This document shows, one piece after another, positions 1-8,628 of a stretch of 64,000 bases of DNA. Made by a program: the position numbers and the translations under genes. The stretch is taken from contig NZ_VOLT01000003.1 of the NCBI RefSeq assembly GCF_007954275.1, forward strand, positions 372,001 through 436,000. Reading direction: 5' to 3'. The DNA is from Colwellia demingiae. GTDB lineage: Bacteria > Pseudomonadota > Gammaproteobacteria > Enterobacterales > Alteromonadaceae. Below the pieces are notes generated by a model. It was not told the origin of the DNA, did no database searches, and saw nothing but the letters and a program-made list of their open reading frames with translations. How positions within the stretch are numbered: the stretch's first letter is position 1; each line of letters starts with the position of its first letter.

Positions 1-781
1 ACTGCTTTTATTACCATTTTCAGGTCAATACGCCCTAGCAGAAGAAGCTGCAACTGAAGAAGCATCTGCTTTCACTATTTCTGCCGAATTAGGTATGTTA
101 TTTAAAACAGGTAATACCAAAAGTGGCGATATCAAAGCGGCTTTAAATATCAAACATGAAGAAGGCCAATGGTTGAATTTATTAGCTTTCAATGCCCTTG
201 CTAAAAAACTTGAAACAGAAGACGAAGATACTGGCGAAAATGAATTTGAAAGCACAGATAATAAGTGGGACATCCTAGGGCAAACTAACTACTCTCTTGA
301 GGAAGGTGGGAAAAACTACCTTTACGCGAGTGCTTATTATGAACAGGATAAGTTCAGTAGTTTTGACTACCAAACGTCAGCCTCTTTAGGTTGGGGTCGT
401 CATTGGTGGGAAACTGAAACCAGTTCATTTTTTGCTGATATTGGCCCTGGTGTAAAATACGACGTTCTTCGCGCTATACCTGCAATGGGTGCTGATCCTG
501 CGATCATGGAAAGCACTGAAACTGCAGCCATAGTACAAGCACAAGCTTTATACACTAAACAAATTAATGACTTTGTAGAATTTAAGCAATACTTTGTTGC
601 TAAGCAAGCATTTGAATCTGATAAAAACAGTGTTTACAAATCAGAAACGTCATTAACAACTAAGCTAATTGAATCATTACAGTTCAAATTCGCTTTTCGT
701 GTTGATTACGATACAGAAGTAGAAGAAGGTTTTGAGAATACTAATACTGAAACGTCAGTAACCTTAGTTTATAGCTTCTAA
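1..781 (+). CDS. DUF481 family outer-membrane protein, 5' end missing
   Basis: The frame is open from base 2, so the true start lies before the window; an internal Met at base 95 is not the start. The visible N-terminus is the end of a signal peptide (hydrophobic LLLLPF, then cleavage near YALAEE). The rest has alternating aromatic and polar residues typical of beta strands, with a GWGRHWW segment and a terminal Phe (VYSF) as in outer-membrane barrels. This is the DUF481/YdiY pattern: a salt- or stress-linked outer-membrane protein of unknown transport role. It is followed by a strong terminator and appears monocistronic at its 3' end. Family call is fairly sure; function unknown. Confidence 0.75.
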   Translation, partial: LLLLPFSGQYALAEEAATEEASAFTISAELGMLFKTGNTKSGDIKAALNIKHEEGQWLNLLAFNALAKKLETEDEDTGENEFESTDNKWDILGQTNYSLEEGGKNYLYASAYYEQDKFSSFDYQTSASLGWGRHWWETETSSFFADIGPGVKYDVLRAIPAMGADPAIMESTETAAIVQAQALYTKQINDFVEFKQYFVAKQAFESDKNSVYKSETSLTTKLIESLQFKFAFRVDYDTEVEEGFENTNTETSVTLVYSF

Positions 782-834
782 GCTACTCTTATAAAGTAAT
801 TAAGACCTTTAATGGTTGTTACTTGATTAATATG

Positions 835-874
835 AAAAAGGCTGTCATTTCACTTTAGAAAGCAGCCTTTTTTT
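835..874 (+). terminator. Rho-independent terminator after the DUF481 gene
   Basis: A 10-bp stem (AAAAAGGCTG pairing with CAGCCTTTTT) encloses an 18-nt loop and runs into a T-rich tail, about 55 bp past the stop codon. Confidence 0.75.
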
Positions 875-930
875 GTGCCTTAATTATTTATTCATCAACT
901 AAAACATACTTCTCATTCTGCTAAAAACAA

Positions 931-956
931 AAAACCAGCCAATGAGGCTGGTTTTT
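931..956 (-). terminator. Terminator after aceA
   Basis: AAAACCAGCC pairs with GGCTGGTTTT around a 5-nt loop; on the minus strand it ends in a T-run. It sits about 40 bp beyond the aceA stop. Confidence 0.8.
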
Positions 957-995
957 ATTAGTCAATTAGGAAAACCTAATTGGAACTAGTTACTA

Positions 996-2579
996 TTAAA
1001 ACTGGTTAGACGTATTGTTAGCGCCGCCTGCTTTAAGTGCGTTCTCACCAGCAAAGTATTCTTTGTGATCATCACCCATGTCAGAGCCTGACATGTTTTG
1101 ATGTTTAACACAGGCGATACCTTGACGAATTTCTTTACGTTGTACACCTTCAACATAACCAAGCATACCCGCATCACCGAAGTACTCTTTAGCCAAGTTA
1201 TCAACAGACAATGCCGTTGTGTGATAAGTAGGAAGCGTGATTAGGTGATGGAAAATACCGGCTTCACGTGACGTATCAGCTTGGAAAGTACGGATTTTGT
1301 CATCAGCTTTAGCAGCTAATCCACTTGAATCGTAATCTTCATTCATTAAGTCAGCACGAACATAGCTAGATACATCTTCGCCAGCTTCAACCATTGCGTC
1401 GAATGCTTGTTGACGGAAGTTTAACGTCCAGTTAAATGATGGGCTGTTGTTGTAAACAAGCTTAGCATTTGGAATCACTTTACGTACTTCATTCATCATA
1501 CCCGCGATATCTTTCACGCTCGGTGTTGCAGTTTCAATCCAAAGAAGGTCAGCGCCGGCTTTAATTGCTTCGATGCTATCAAATACACAACGCTCTTCAC
1601 CAGTACCTTGACGGAATTGGTATAAACCAGAAGGTAAACGCTTAGGACGTACTAATTTACCGTCACGATTGAAACATACATCGCCTTCAGCCATATCAGC
1701 TACGTCAATTTCTTCAACGTCTAGGAAAGAGTTATATATATCGCCTTGATCGCCGGGTTCTTTAACAACAGCGATTTCTTTAGTAAGACCAGCACCTTCA
1801 GAATCAGTACGTGAAACGATAATACCGTTGTCGATACCTAGTTCTAGGAAAGCATGACGTAATGCACGAATCTTAGAATGGAAATCAGCGTGAGGAACCG
1901 TTACTTTACCGTCTTGATGTCCACATTGCTTTTCATCAGCAACTTGGTTTTCAATTTGAAGAGCACAAGCACCCGCTTCAATCATTTGCTTAGCCATTAA
2001 GTAAGTCGCTTCAGCATTACCAAAACCAGCATCAATATCAGCAATAATTGGTACAACATGAGTAACATGGTTATCAATTTGATCTTGGATAGCAGCTTTA
2101 TCGCCAGCATTTGCTGCGTCTAGTTCACGGAAAAGACCACCTAGTTCACGTGCATCAGCTTGACGTAGGAAGGTATAAAGTTCTTCAACCAAAGAAGCTA
2201 CAGAAGTTTTCTCATGCATAGATTGATCAGGAAGAGGACCAAATTCGCTACGTAGTGCTGCAACCATCCAACCAGAAAGGTATAAATAACGACGGTCTGT
2301 TTTGCCATCAAAATGCTTCTTGATAGAAATCATTTTCTGTTGGCCAACAAAACCATGCCAGCAACCTAGAGATTGAGTGTATTTAGAGCTATCAGCATCA
2401 TAAGCTTCCATGTCAGCACGCATAATGTCTGCAGTATACTGAGCAATCTCTAAACCAGTTTTGAATTTGTTCTGTGCACGCATTCGAGCTACAGATTCTG
2501 GGTTTATAGCATCCCAAGAGCTACCTGCATTTGCTTTAATCGCTTGAACCGCTTCTATTGCACTTTGATAGTTAGACAT
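996..2579 (-). CDS. aceA: Isocitrate lyase, long form (527 aa)
   Basis: Cleaves isocitrate to glyoxylate and succinate, the first step of the glyoxylate shunt in the cytoplasm. The catalytic-loop signature KQCGH (residues about 217-221) is present, followed by the HFL/DNGIIVSRTDSEGAG region and WIETATPS, as in the long gamma/betaproteobacterial isocitrate lyases of about 530 residues. I choose the ATG at 2579 (MSNYQSAIEAV), which has GGAG six bases upstream; a TTG four codons earlier overlaps that ribosome site. It is divergent from a LysR gene, and its shunt partner glcB lies 2.7 kb away on the other strand. It has its own terminator. Confidence 0.96.
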   Translation of the reverse strand: MSNYQSAIEAVQAIKANAGSSWDAINPESVARMRAQNKFKTGLEIAQYTADIMRADMEAYDADSSKYTQSLGCWHGFVGQQKMISIKKHFDGKTDRRYLYLSGWMVAALRSEFGPLPDQSMHEKTSVASLVEELYTFLRQADARELGGLFRELDAANAGDKAAIQDQIDNHVTHVVPIIADIDAGFGNAEATYLMAKQMIEAGACALQIENQVADEKQCGHQDGKVTVPHADFHSKIRALRHAFLELGIDNGIIVSRTDSEGAGLTKEIAVVKEPGDQGDIYNSFLDVEEIDVADMAEGDVCFNRDGKLVRPKRLPSGLYQFRQGTGEERCVFDSIEAIKAGADLLWIETATPSVKDIAGMMNEVRKVIPNAKLVYNNSPSFNWTLNFRQQAFDAMVEAGEDVSSYVRADLMNEDYDSSGLAAKADDKIRTFQADTSREAGIFHHLITLPTYHTTALSVDNLAKEYFGDAGMLGYVEGVQRKEIRQGIACVKHQNMSGSDMGDDHKEYFAGENALKAGGANNTSNQF

Positions 2580-2912
2580 AACATTCTCCAAAAGTCTTGT
2601 TGTAGATAAAATAATATTTATTAGTAAAGGCTGATTAACGTTCTACTTAGAGTAACTAAGCCAGAGGTATAAACCTCCGAATGAATCTCAAAAAAGAAGC
2701 TTTCACACCGGACTACAAAAATAATACCCATGTTCTCAGTATTTTTGAAATATATAACCTACATTGCCGTCATTCACGACATGAATACACATCGTCATTT
2801 ATCGATCTAATTAGGTACTTCTTATTACTATAATGATAAAATTTCATTGAATTAGCCCCGCATTTAGCTTATATCTACCTGACTTATATTTATTAAGAGA
2901 GCCATTAATCAC
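2580..2912. promoter_or_regulatory. aceA / LysR divergent intergenic region
   Basis: A 333-bp divergent promoter region. It must hold the aceA (-) and LysR-gene (+) promoters, but I see no unambiguous -35/-10 pair. The one structured element is the short dyad listed separately at 2772-2786. No small ORF is convincing. Confidence 0.4.
2772..2786. promoter_or_regulatory. Candidate LysR-type operator dyad
   Basis: ATTCA-N5-TGAAT is a perfect short dyad containing the T-N11-A pattern favoured by LysR-type regulators. It lies about 127 bp upstream of the LysR start and 193 bp upstream of aceA. Such dyads are common in AT-rich DNA, so this is suggestive only. Confidence 0.3.
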
Positions 2913-3860
2913 ATGAATATTTCTAAAATTGATTTAAATTTGCTTATTTATTTAGACGTATTGCTACGAGAGAAGAATGTTACCCGGGCAGCCAGCCAAC
3001 TTAACATCACACAACCGGCAATGAGTAACGGCTTAAAACGACTAAGGACTTTATTTAACGATCCTATTTTAGTACGAACTTCTGACGGTATGGTTCCAAC
3101 AGAGCGGGCTCGAGCGTTAGCACCTAGTATTCGTAAAATATTGCTTGAATTAGAAGAAGCATTGCAAGGTGAAGAGGAATTTAACGAATTAAAGAGCCAA
3201 CGTGTATTTAGAATAATGGCCAGTGATTATGCAGCATCAACCTTAATTCCCACTCTATTAAGATCTTTAAATAAAGTTGCTCCCAACATTACTCTTGATA
3301 TCATGACTCCAAGTGATGTGACCTTTCATGATGTTGAGGCAGGTAAAATTGATATGGCGATTAATCGCTTTGATGAATTACCGCAATCCTTTCACCAAAA
3401 AGCCATTTGGCGTGACTCTTTCTCTTGTTTATTAAGTGCTGATAGCCCATTGGTGAGTAAATTCAACTTAAATGCTTATCTAGGTGCAAAACATGTCTGG
3501 GTTTCAAAGACAGGCTTTGGTGTTGGCGTGGGGATGGATCCTAAAGATGTTCAGAAACTCGGTTGGGTTGATGAAGCACTTGCCCGTTTAGGTAAAAAAC
3601 GTGACATAAAGGTTTTTACTCGTAATTATCATGTTGCTATGCAGTTGGCTTATGAAGATAACTTAATTGCAACGTTGCCGACCAAAGCTGCGCAGTTACA
3701 CAAGAATGACAGCAACTATACTATTATAAAACCGCCTTTTGAAATCCCTGAAATAGAATTAAAAATGATCTGGAGCCCTTTGCTTCATCACGACGCCAGC
3801 CATATTTGGTTTAGACAATTAGTGATTGCCGCGGCCCTAAAATGCCAGGAGAATATGTAA
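2913..3860 (+). CDS. LysR-family transcriptional regulator (315 aa)
   Basis: The N-terminal winged helix-turn-helix is clear (about residues 5-65: DLNLLIYLDVLLREKNVTRA, then AASQLNITQPAMSN), followed by a periplasmic-binding-like effector domain. The DLNLL start resembles the NodD/LeuO-like LysR subgroup. It is divergent from aceA and its stop is only 6 bp before lrgA, so it is probably transcribed with lrgAB. By position it could control aceA, lrgAB or both; CidR, the LysR regulator of cid/lrg genes in staphylococci, is a precedent for the second. Family certain, target inferred. Confidence 0.9.
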   Translation: MNISKIDLNLLIYLDVLLREKNVTRAASQLNITQPAMSNGLKRLRTLFNDPILVRTSDGMVPTERARALAPSIRKILLELEEALQGEEEFNELKSQRVFRIMASDYAASTLIPTLLRSLNKVAPNITLDIMTPSDVTFHDVEAGKIDMAINRFDELPQSFHQKAIWRDSFSCLLSADSPLVSKFNLNAYLGAKHVWVSKTGFGVGVGMDPKDVQKLGWVDEALARLGKKRDIKVFTRNYHVAMQLAYEDNLIATLPTKAAQLHKNDSNYTIIKPPFEIPEIELKMIWSPLLHHDASHIWFRQLVIAAALKCQENM

Positions 3861-3866
3861 CTCACC

Positions 3867-4247
3867 ATGAAGAATGTGCTCTATACCATTTTCGCTATCA
3901 GTATATGTTTGATGCTAGGAAAGCTTGCTAATTATCTATTAGCAGCTTTACCGGCTAGTTTATATGGCATGATTATTTACGCGCTATTTTTACAACTCAA
4001 TTGGTTTAGTCCCGATAAGATAACCAAAACTAATCAGTGGTTTATTAAGCATATGGGGGTCTGTCTGGTACCTGCAGGCATGGGGATAATCAACCATTTC
4101 CAACTCATTCAACAACATGGTATTGCTTTAGTGGTTATTATTTTTAGCTCAACGTTTATCTTACTTACCGTTATTGGCTACTTGAGCGAGCGTTATTTAA
4201 TAACGCCGGATAATATCAAAAGCAAAACACCGACAGGCTCAAGATAA
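3867..4247 (+). CDS. LrgA/CidA (YohJ) family membrane protein (126 aa)
   Basis: A small inner-membrane protein with about four hydrophobic helices and the family-typical LPASLYGMIIYALFLQL segment, then a conserved MGVCLVPAGMGI stretch. LrgA/CidA proteins partner LrgB/CidB; they were first described as holin-like, and more recent work on B. subtilis PftAB and streptococcal LrgAB shows pyruvate transport. The stop codon overlaps the lrgB start by one base (TAATG), implying coupled translation. It starts 6 bp after the LysR gene. The exact substrate here is unknown. Confidence 0.85.
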   Translation: MKNVLYTIFAISICLMLGKLANYLLAALPASLYGMIIYALFLQLNWFSPDKITKTNQWFIKHMGVCLVPAGMGIINHFQLIQQHGIALVVIIFSSTFILLTVIGYLSERYLITPDNIKSKTPTGSR

Positions 4248-4969
4248 TGCTGACTACTTTCATTGTTAACAGCCCTATATTGGCAAGCATAGTTTTTACC
4301 TTAATCACTATAGCAACTTATCAGTTTGCCTCCGCTTGCCAACAAAAATGGCAATACATTTGGTTAAACCCTATGCTGTTTACTATTAGCATATTGGTTC
4401 CTTTCTTACTGTTAATTGATATTAATTACCAAGAATATAGTCAGACAACAGAGATACTTAACCTTTTACTAGAGCCAGCTATTGTTGCCCTCGGTTTACC
4501 TCTTTATCAGCAATTTAAGCAGATACGCTTCTATTGGCGAGAAATGACCGCTATTTTAGTCTTAGGTATTACAGTCGTTATTACCGTAAGCTTTTTACTT
4601 GCTATGTGGTTAATAAAAGCACCTGAGATTGCCATCGCTTTGTCATTAAAATCTGTCACAACCCCCATAGGCATTACTTTAACAGAACAGTTGTTTGGTG
4701 ATAGCTCTATCACGGCTTTTGCTATCTTGATTGCTGGTTTATTTGGTGCATTACTGGGACCTCAATGGCTGAGTTTTATTGGCATAAACTCAGCTAAAGC
4801 ACAGGGGTTAGCCATTGGTAGCGCCAGTCATGTTATTGGCACTGCAGTACTCGTTCGCAAGAGCGCAGAACATGGCGCATACAGCTCTGTTGCACTGATT
4901 TTATCCGCTATACTCACCGCACTGATTAGTCCTTGGTTAATACCTTTATTACAGCAATTATTTAACTAA
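4247..4969 (+). CDS. LrgB/CidB (YohK) family membrane protein (240 aa)
   Basis: Polytopic inner-membrane protein with the family hallmarks: EPAIVALGLPLYQQ near residue 78, ALSLKSVTTPIGI near 130, and the C-terminal AIGSASHVIGTA segment near 184. Length matches the family (about 230 aa). It is translationally coupled to lrgA and is the last gene before a strong terminator. The LrgAB pair probably forms one membrane complex; by analogy with PftAB it may move pyruvate or a related small carboxylate, which would fit placement between isocitrate lyase and malate synthase. Confidence 0.88.
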   Translation: MLTTFIVNSPILASIVFTLITIATYQFASACQQKWQYIWLNPMLFTISILVPFLLLIDINYQEYSQTTEILNLLLEPAIVALGLPLYQQFKQIRFYWREMTAILVLGITVVITVSFLLAMWLIKAPEIAIALSLKSVTTPIGITLTEQLFGDSSITAFAILIAGLFGALLGPQWLSFIGINSAKAQGLAIGSASHVIGTAVLVRKSAEHGAYSSVALILSAILTALISPWLIPLLQQLFN

Positions 4970-5003
4970 GCCATTAAAGTGAACACCAACACCAGTTATC
5001 ACC

Positions 5004-5034
5004 AAGCACCATTCACAATATGAATGGTGCTTAT
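5004..5034 (+). terminator. Terminator after lrgAB
   Basis: Perfect 12-bp stem (AAGCACCATTCA with TGAATGGTGCTT) around a 5-nt loop, 35 bp after lrgB. The T-tract is short (TTAT). Confidence 0.6.
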
Positions 5035-5178
5035 CATAAAGTACAATAATATGTATTAATGTACTAATACTTCAATATAAATGTAAAAATAACCAACTTT
5101 AACAAACACTTAGCTTAAACATTGTTTTAAGTAACGTTAATCAAGTCTCTTAGATACTCTAAAGCACTATTGCCAGCA

Positions 5179-5204
5179 GTGATAATAAACCATAGGATTA
5201 TCAC
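5179..5204. promoter_or_regulatory. Inverted repeat upstream of glcB
   Basis: GTGATAAT-N10-ATTATCAC, a perfect 8-bp dyad about 122 bp before glcB. Spacing and symmetry fit a dimeric regulator site, but the regulator is unknown. Confidence 0.4.
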
Positions 5205-5220
5205 TAATATGTATTTCTAG

Positions 5221-5253
5221 CGCTACTTTGGCCTAATAGTTGTTAAAGTAGCG
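5221..5253 (+). promoter_or_regulatory. Hairpin in the glcB leader
   Basis: CGCTACTTT and AAAGTAGCG form a perfect 9-bp stem with a 15-nt loop, 72 bp before the glcB start. There is no T-run directly after it, so it may be an operator or an mRNA leader structure. The rest of the 356-bp gap has no convincing ORF. Confidence 0.35.
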
Positions 5254-5325
5254 ATTAAATAGAAGTGTTTACACAAACATTCTTGACGCTTTAACATAAA
5301 GTTTTGAAAATAAGGTGAAGTAATA

Positions 5326-7494
5326 ATGGTAGCGACAGTAACGATAGAGAACTTAACAGTAAGCCAATGTCTTTTTGATTTTATTGAAAATGAAGCACTA
5401 CCTGACACTTCCATTAGTTCAAGTCATTTTTGGCAACAGTTTTCCAGTATAATTCATGATCTGAGCCCTGAAAATAAGCAGCTTTTATTAAAACGTGATG
5501 CCTTACAAGCAAGTATTGATAATTACCATCAAGACAATAAGCCACTTGAGTTTTCTCATTATAAAAAATTCTTAGCAGATATTAACTACCTTGTTCCTCA
5601 AGTAGATGATTTTAGTATCAACACCAGCAATGTCGATAACGAATTAGCGTTAATGGCAGGACCACAACTTGTTGTGCCAATAATGAATGCTCGTTTTGCG
5701 CTAAATGCCGTAAATGCTCGCTGGGGAAGTTTATATGACGCGCTCTATGGCACTGATGTAATCAGCCATGAAAATGGTGCACAACCAGGTAAAACATATA
5801 ATCCGATACGTGGAAAAAAGGTTATAGCGTTTGCCAAAGATTATTTAGATCAAGCTATTCCGCTGCTTAACGGTAACCACAGCCAAGCTATTAGCTATCA
5901 CTTAACCGAACAACAATTAATGGTAAGTTTGGATAACGGTCAGCAAAGTCCTCTGAAAGACCCCTCTGCATTTATCGGCTTTAGTGGCAGCATAAATAAA
6001 CCAGATTCGATGATGTTTACTCATAACGGTTTACATCTAAATTTACTGTTTAGCGACGAGAGTGCGATAGGAAAAGAAGATGCTGCAGGATTAAGCGATG
6101 TAGTACTTGAATCAGCGTTAACGACCATTATGGATTGTGAAGATTCTGTTGCGGCTGTTGATGGCGAAGATAAAGTAGTAGCTTATCGAAATTGGTTAGG
6201 GCTAATGACGGGCAAGTTAACCGCCGAACTGAATAAAAATGGTAAAAAAATAACCCGCACCATGAACAATGACTTGAGTGTTCAAACACTAACTGGCGAC
6301 ACAGTTACTCTCAAAGGTCGTAGCTTAATGTTCGTACGTAATGTTGGCCATTTGATGACAAACAATGCCATTGTCGATAATCAAGGTAACGAAGTACCTG
6401 AAGGCATACTCGATGCTATGATCACTTCGTTGATTGCCTTGCATGATTTAAAAGGTAATAGCGCATTTAGCAATAGTAGTGAAGGTTCTATTTACATTGT
6501 TAAACCCAAAATGCACGGCCCTGAGGAAGTTGCTTTTGCAAATACATTATTCTCACGTGTAGAGACGGCATTATCATTACCTCAAAACACCGTTAAAATG
6601 GGCATAATGGATGAAGAGAGACGTACTAGTGTTAATTTGAAAAACTGTATTTTCGCAGCTAAAGATCGTGTGGTATTTATCAACACTGGCTTTTTAGATA
6701 GAACAGGTGATGAGATTCATACCTCAATGATGGCCGGTCCTATGGCCAGAAAAGCAGATATAAAACTAACACCTTGGATTGGCGCTTATGAAGATAACAA
6801 TGTAGATGTTGGCCTAGCTTGTGGCTTCAGTCAAAAAGCACAGATAGGTAAAGGTATGTGGCCTATTCCAGATCAAATGGCTAATATGATCGCAACGAAA
6901 ATTAATCATGTAGAAGCTGGAGCAAATACTGCTTGGGTTCCTTCACCAACCGCTGCAACATTGCATGCACTGCACTACCATAGAGTGAATGTATTTGAGT
7001 TACAAAAGCAACTTGCTAAGCGTAAACCGGCTAATATAGACGATATTTTAACCATCCCTCTAGCTGAACATACTAATTGGACTGAACAGGAAATTAGTGA
7101 TGAGTTAGACAATAACTGTCAAGGTATTTTAGGCTATGTAGTTCGCTGGATAGATGATGGCGTAGGCTGCTCGAAAGTTCCGGATATAAATAATGTCGGT
7201 TTGATGGAAGATAGAGCCACTTTACGTATTTCTAGCCAGCACATTGCTAACTGGCTTACTCATAATATTTGTACTATTGCGCAAGTTCAGGCCAGTTTAG
7301 AAAAAATGGCAGCTATAGTTGATAAACAAAACGCTAGTGATAGCAGTTACCAAGCAATGAGTAATGACTTTAGCAATAGCATTGCTTTTAAAGCAGCTGC
7401 AGCGTTAATCTTTTCAGGCGTAGAGCAGCCTAATGGTTATACCGAACCTTTATTGCATCAATACCGTCTGGAAAAGAAGCGCCAACTTAGCTAA
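5326..7494 (+). CDS. glcB: Malate synthase G (722 aa)
   Basis: Condenses glyoxylate with acetyl-CoA to give malate, completing the glyoxylate shunt. The length (722 aa) matches isoform G rather than isoform A (about 530 aa). Recognisable landmarks are [32 protein letters not shown] (the metal-binding acidic region), the [16 protein letters not shown] segment with the conserved Arg/Glu, and [13 protein letters not shown] near the C-terminus. AAGGTGA precedes the ATG by 8 bases. It is monocistronic with a terminator behind it, and two dyads in its leader may regulate it. Its partner aceA is nearby but on the opposite strand. Confidence 0.96.
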   Translation: MVATVTIENLTVSQCLFDFIENEALPDTSISSSHFWQQFSSIIHDLSPENKQLLLKRDALQASIDNYHQDNKPLEFSHYKKFLADINYLVPQVDDFSINTSNVDNELALMAGPQLVVPIMNARFALNAVNARWGSLYDALYGTDVISHENGAQPGKTYNPIRGKKVIAFAKDYLDQAIPLLNGNHSQAISYHLTEQQLMVSLDNGQQSPLKDPSAFIGFSGSINKPDSMMFTHNGLHLNLLFSDESAIGKEDAAGLSDVVLESALTTIMDCEDSVAAVDGEDKVVAYRNWLGLMTGKLTAELNKNGKKITRTMNNDLSVQTLTGDTVTLKGRSLMFVRNVGHLMTNNAIVDNQGNEVPEGILDAMITSLIALHDLKGNSAFSNSSEGSIYIVKPKMHGPEEVAFANTLFSRVETALSLPQNTVKMGIMDEERRTSVNLKNCIFAAKDRVVFINTGFLDRTGDEIHTSMMAGPMARKADIKLTPWIGAYEDNNVDVGLACGFSQKAQIGKGMWPIPDQMANMIATKINHVEAGANTAWVPSPTAATLHALHYHRVNVFELQKQLAKRKPANIDDILTIPLAEHTNWTEQEISDELDNNCQGILGYVVRWIDDGVGCSKVPDINNVGLMEDRATLRISSQHIANWLTHNICTIAQVQASLEKMAAIVDKQNASDSSYQAMSNDFSNSIAFKAAAALIFSGVEQPNGYTEPLLHQYRLEKKRQLS

Positions 7495-7952
7495 CCTCTA
7501 GTTGTATTAAAGCTCAGTAGTTCAAATTGAGTCATGAAAATAATCAACACTGCCGCTATATTGAGATCAACAATAGCGCCAGTGTTGATTTTCTGTTTTA
7601 GGCCTCTTGTTAGGCATCGTTGTTGCTGTTGTTAATTGTACTGGTATAAGTCAGGCATGGAGGTTCATAAAAATAGCCAACTAAAATTTGTTGTTACTAA
7701 TTTATATGATTTGAAATATTTAATTGCTCTAACAGTTCTAATAGTAAGAATTGTTCTGTTTAATGACTGACGGTTTTTCTTTAAAATACTCCTTTAAAAG
7801 GCTTATGCCATCTACCGTATGAAAGAAGCGACTTGTCTCATATTGCTAGCATAATAATTAAATAGCCCTTAAAGTAATAATTGTAACAATTTAGTAAAAA
7901 TAAATAGCACGATACTTAAACATATACAGGCATAGCTAAAAGGATATAAGCA
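7495..7952. other. Intergenic region after glcB
   Basis: 458 bp. Apart from the terminator near its left end I see no credible ORF, RNA gene or repeat. The right part is very AT-rich and probably carries the promoter of the small secreted protein gene. Confidence 0.4.
7542..7594 (+). terminator. Terminator after glcB
   Basis: AATCAACACTG pairs with CAGTGTTGATT, with further inner pairing (GCTAT/ATAGC), and is followed by TTCTGTTTT. It lies about 48 bp after the glcB stop. Confidence 0.65.
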
Positions 7953-8345
7953 ATGAATTCAATTAAATTACTATTCGTTAGTTTTACCATCACATTCATA
8001 GCCTTGATGACTATTTCTCCTGCCAATGCCAAACACGCAATTAGCGTGCAACATTTAAATATTGATAATACGCTGACGACCAAATTTAATAACGACGATA
8101 TGATTAACATTGCTGCTAATTATCGTAGTAGCTTTTCAACAGGATTAATTTTATCTGCTCCCGTAATAATCAGTGATAGAAGTTCACAACTGACAATGGA
8201 TGTTGTTAATAAGTCTAATGATTTTTTTACTAGCGCAATGATTTTTAATGATAAATTACATCAACTTATTTCATACTTCACAACCCCTAATAGTAAAAAG
8301 TTTACTGAGCCGACTATTTCAACTCCTGAAAGTGAAGTAATATAG
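7953..8345 (+). CDS. Small secreted protein of unknown function (130 aa)
   Basis: I do not recognise a family. The first 26 residues are a clear Sec signal peptide (hydrophobic LLFVSFTITFIALMTI, then SPANA before K27), so the mature product of about 104 residues is periplasmic or secreted. The mature part has no Cys and is rich in Ser, Thr, Asn and Ile, with no visible enzyme motif. AAAAGGATATA upstream gives a reasonable ribosome site (AAGG). It stands alone between the glcB terminator and the acylase gene, from which it is separated by 283 bp. Confidence 0.6.
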   Translation: MNSIKLLFVSFTITFIALMTISPANAKHAISVQHLNIDNTLTTKFNNDDMINIAANYRSSFSTGLILSAPVIISDRSSQLTMDVVNKSNDFFTSAMIFNDKLHQLISYFTTPNSKKFTEPTISTPESEVI

Positions 8346-8628
8346 GAAAAATGTGAGAGCACTTTTAGTTTTAGCTAAGAGTCCATCGTTCTTCTCAAAA
8401 AACAGGTCGATTAGTCCCAGTACTAAATTTGAGTAAGTCATATTCATCATTACCTCTGTATTTGGCTACTTCGACAATCCTTAATACTAGGATACTAGAT
8501 ACTTTTCCCACACGATTACCCCGCTATTCCTATTAAAGCTATTTTTTGATAAAAATGTTAACTAAAAATATTCTCCAAGAGCATTTTACGTTACTCTGCT
8601 TTATTCTTCTTTGATAGCTTGTTTACCT

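Noticed and set aside
25..273. 82-residue minus-strand ORF opposite the DUF481 gene
   Set aside because: Antisense shadow of a well-supported gene.
5223..5414. 63-residue minus-strand ORF before glcB
   Set aside because: Overlaps the glcB start and its leader hairpin; no coding character.
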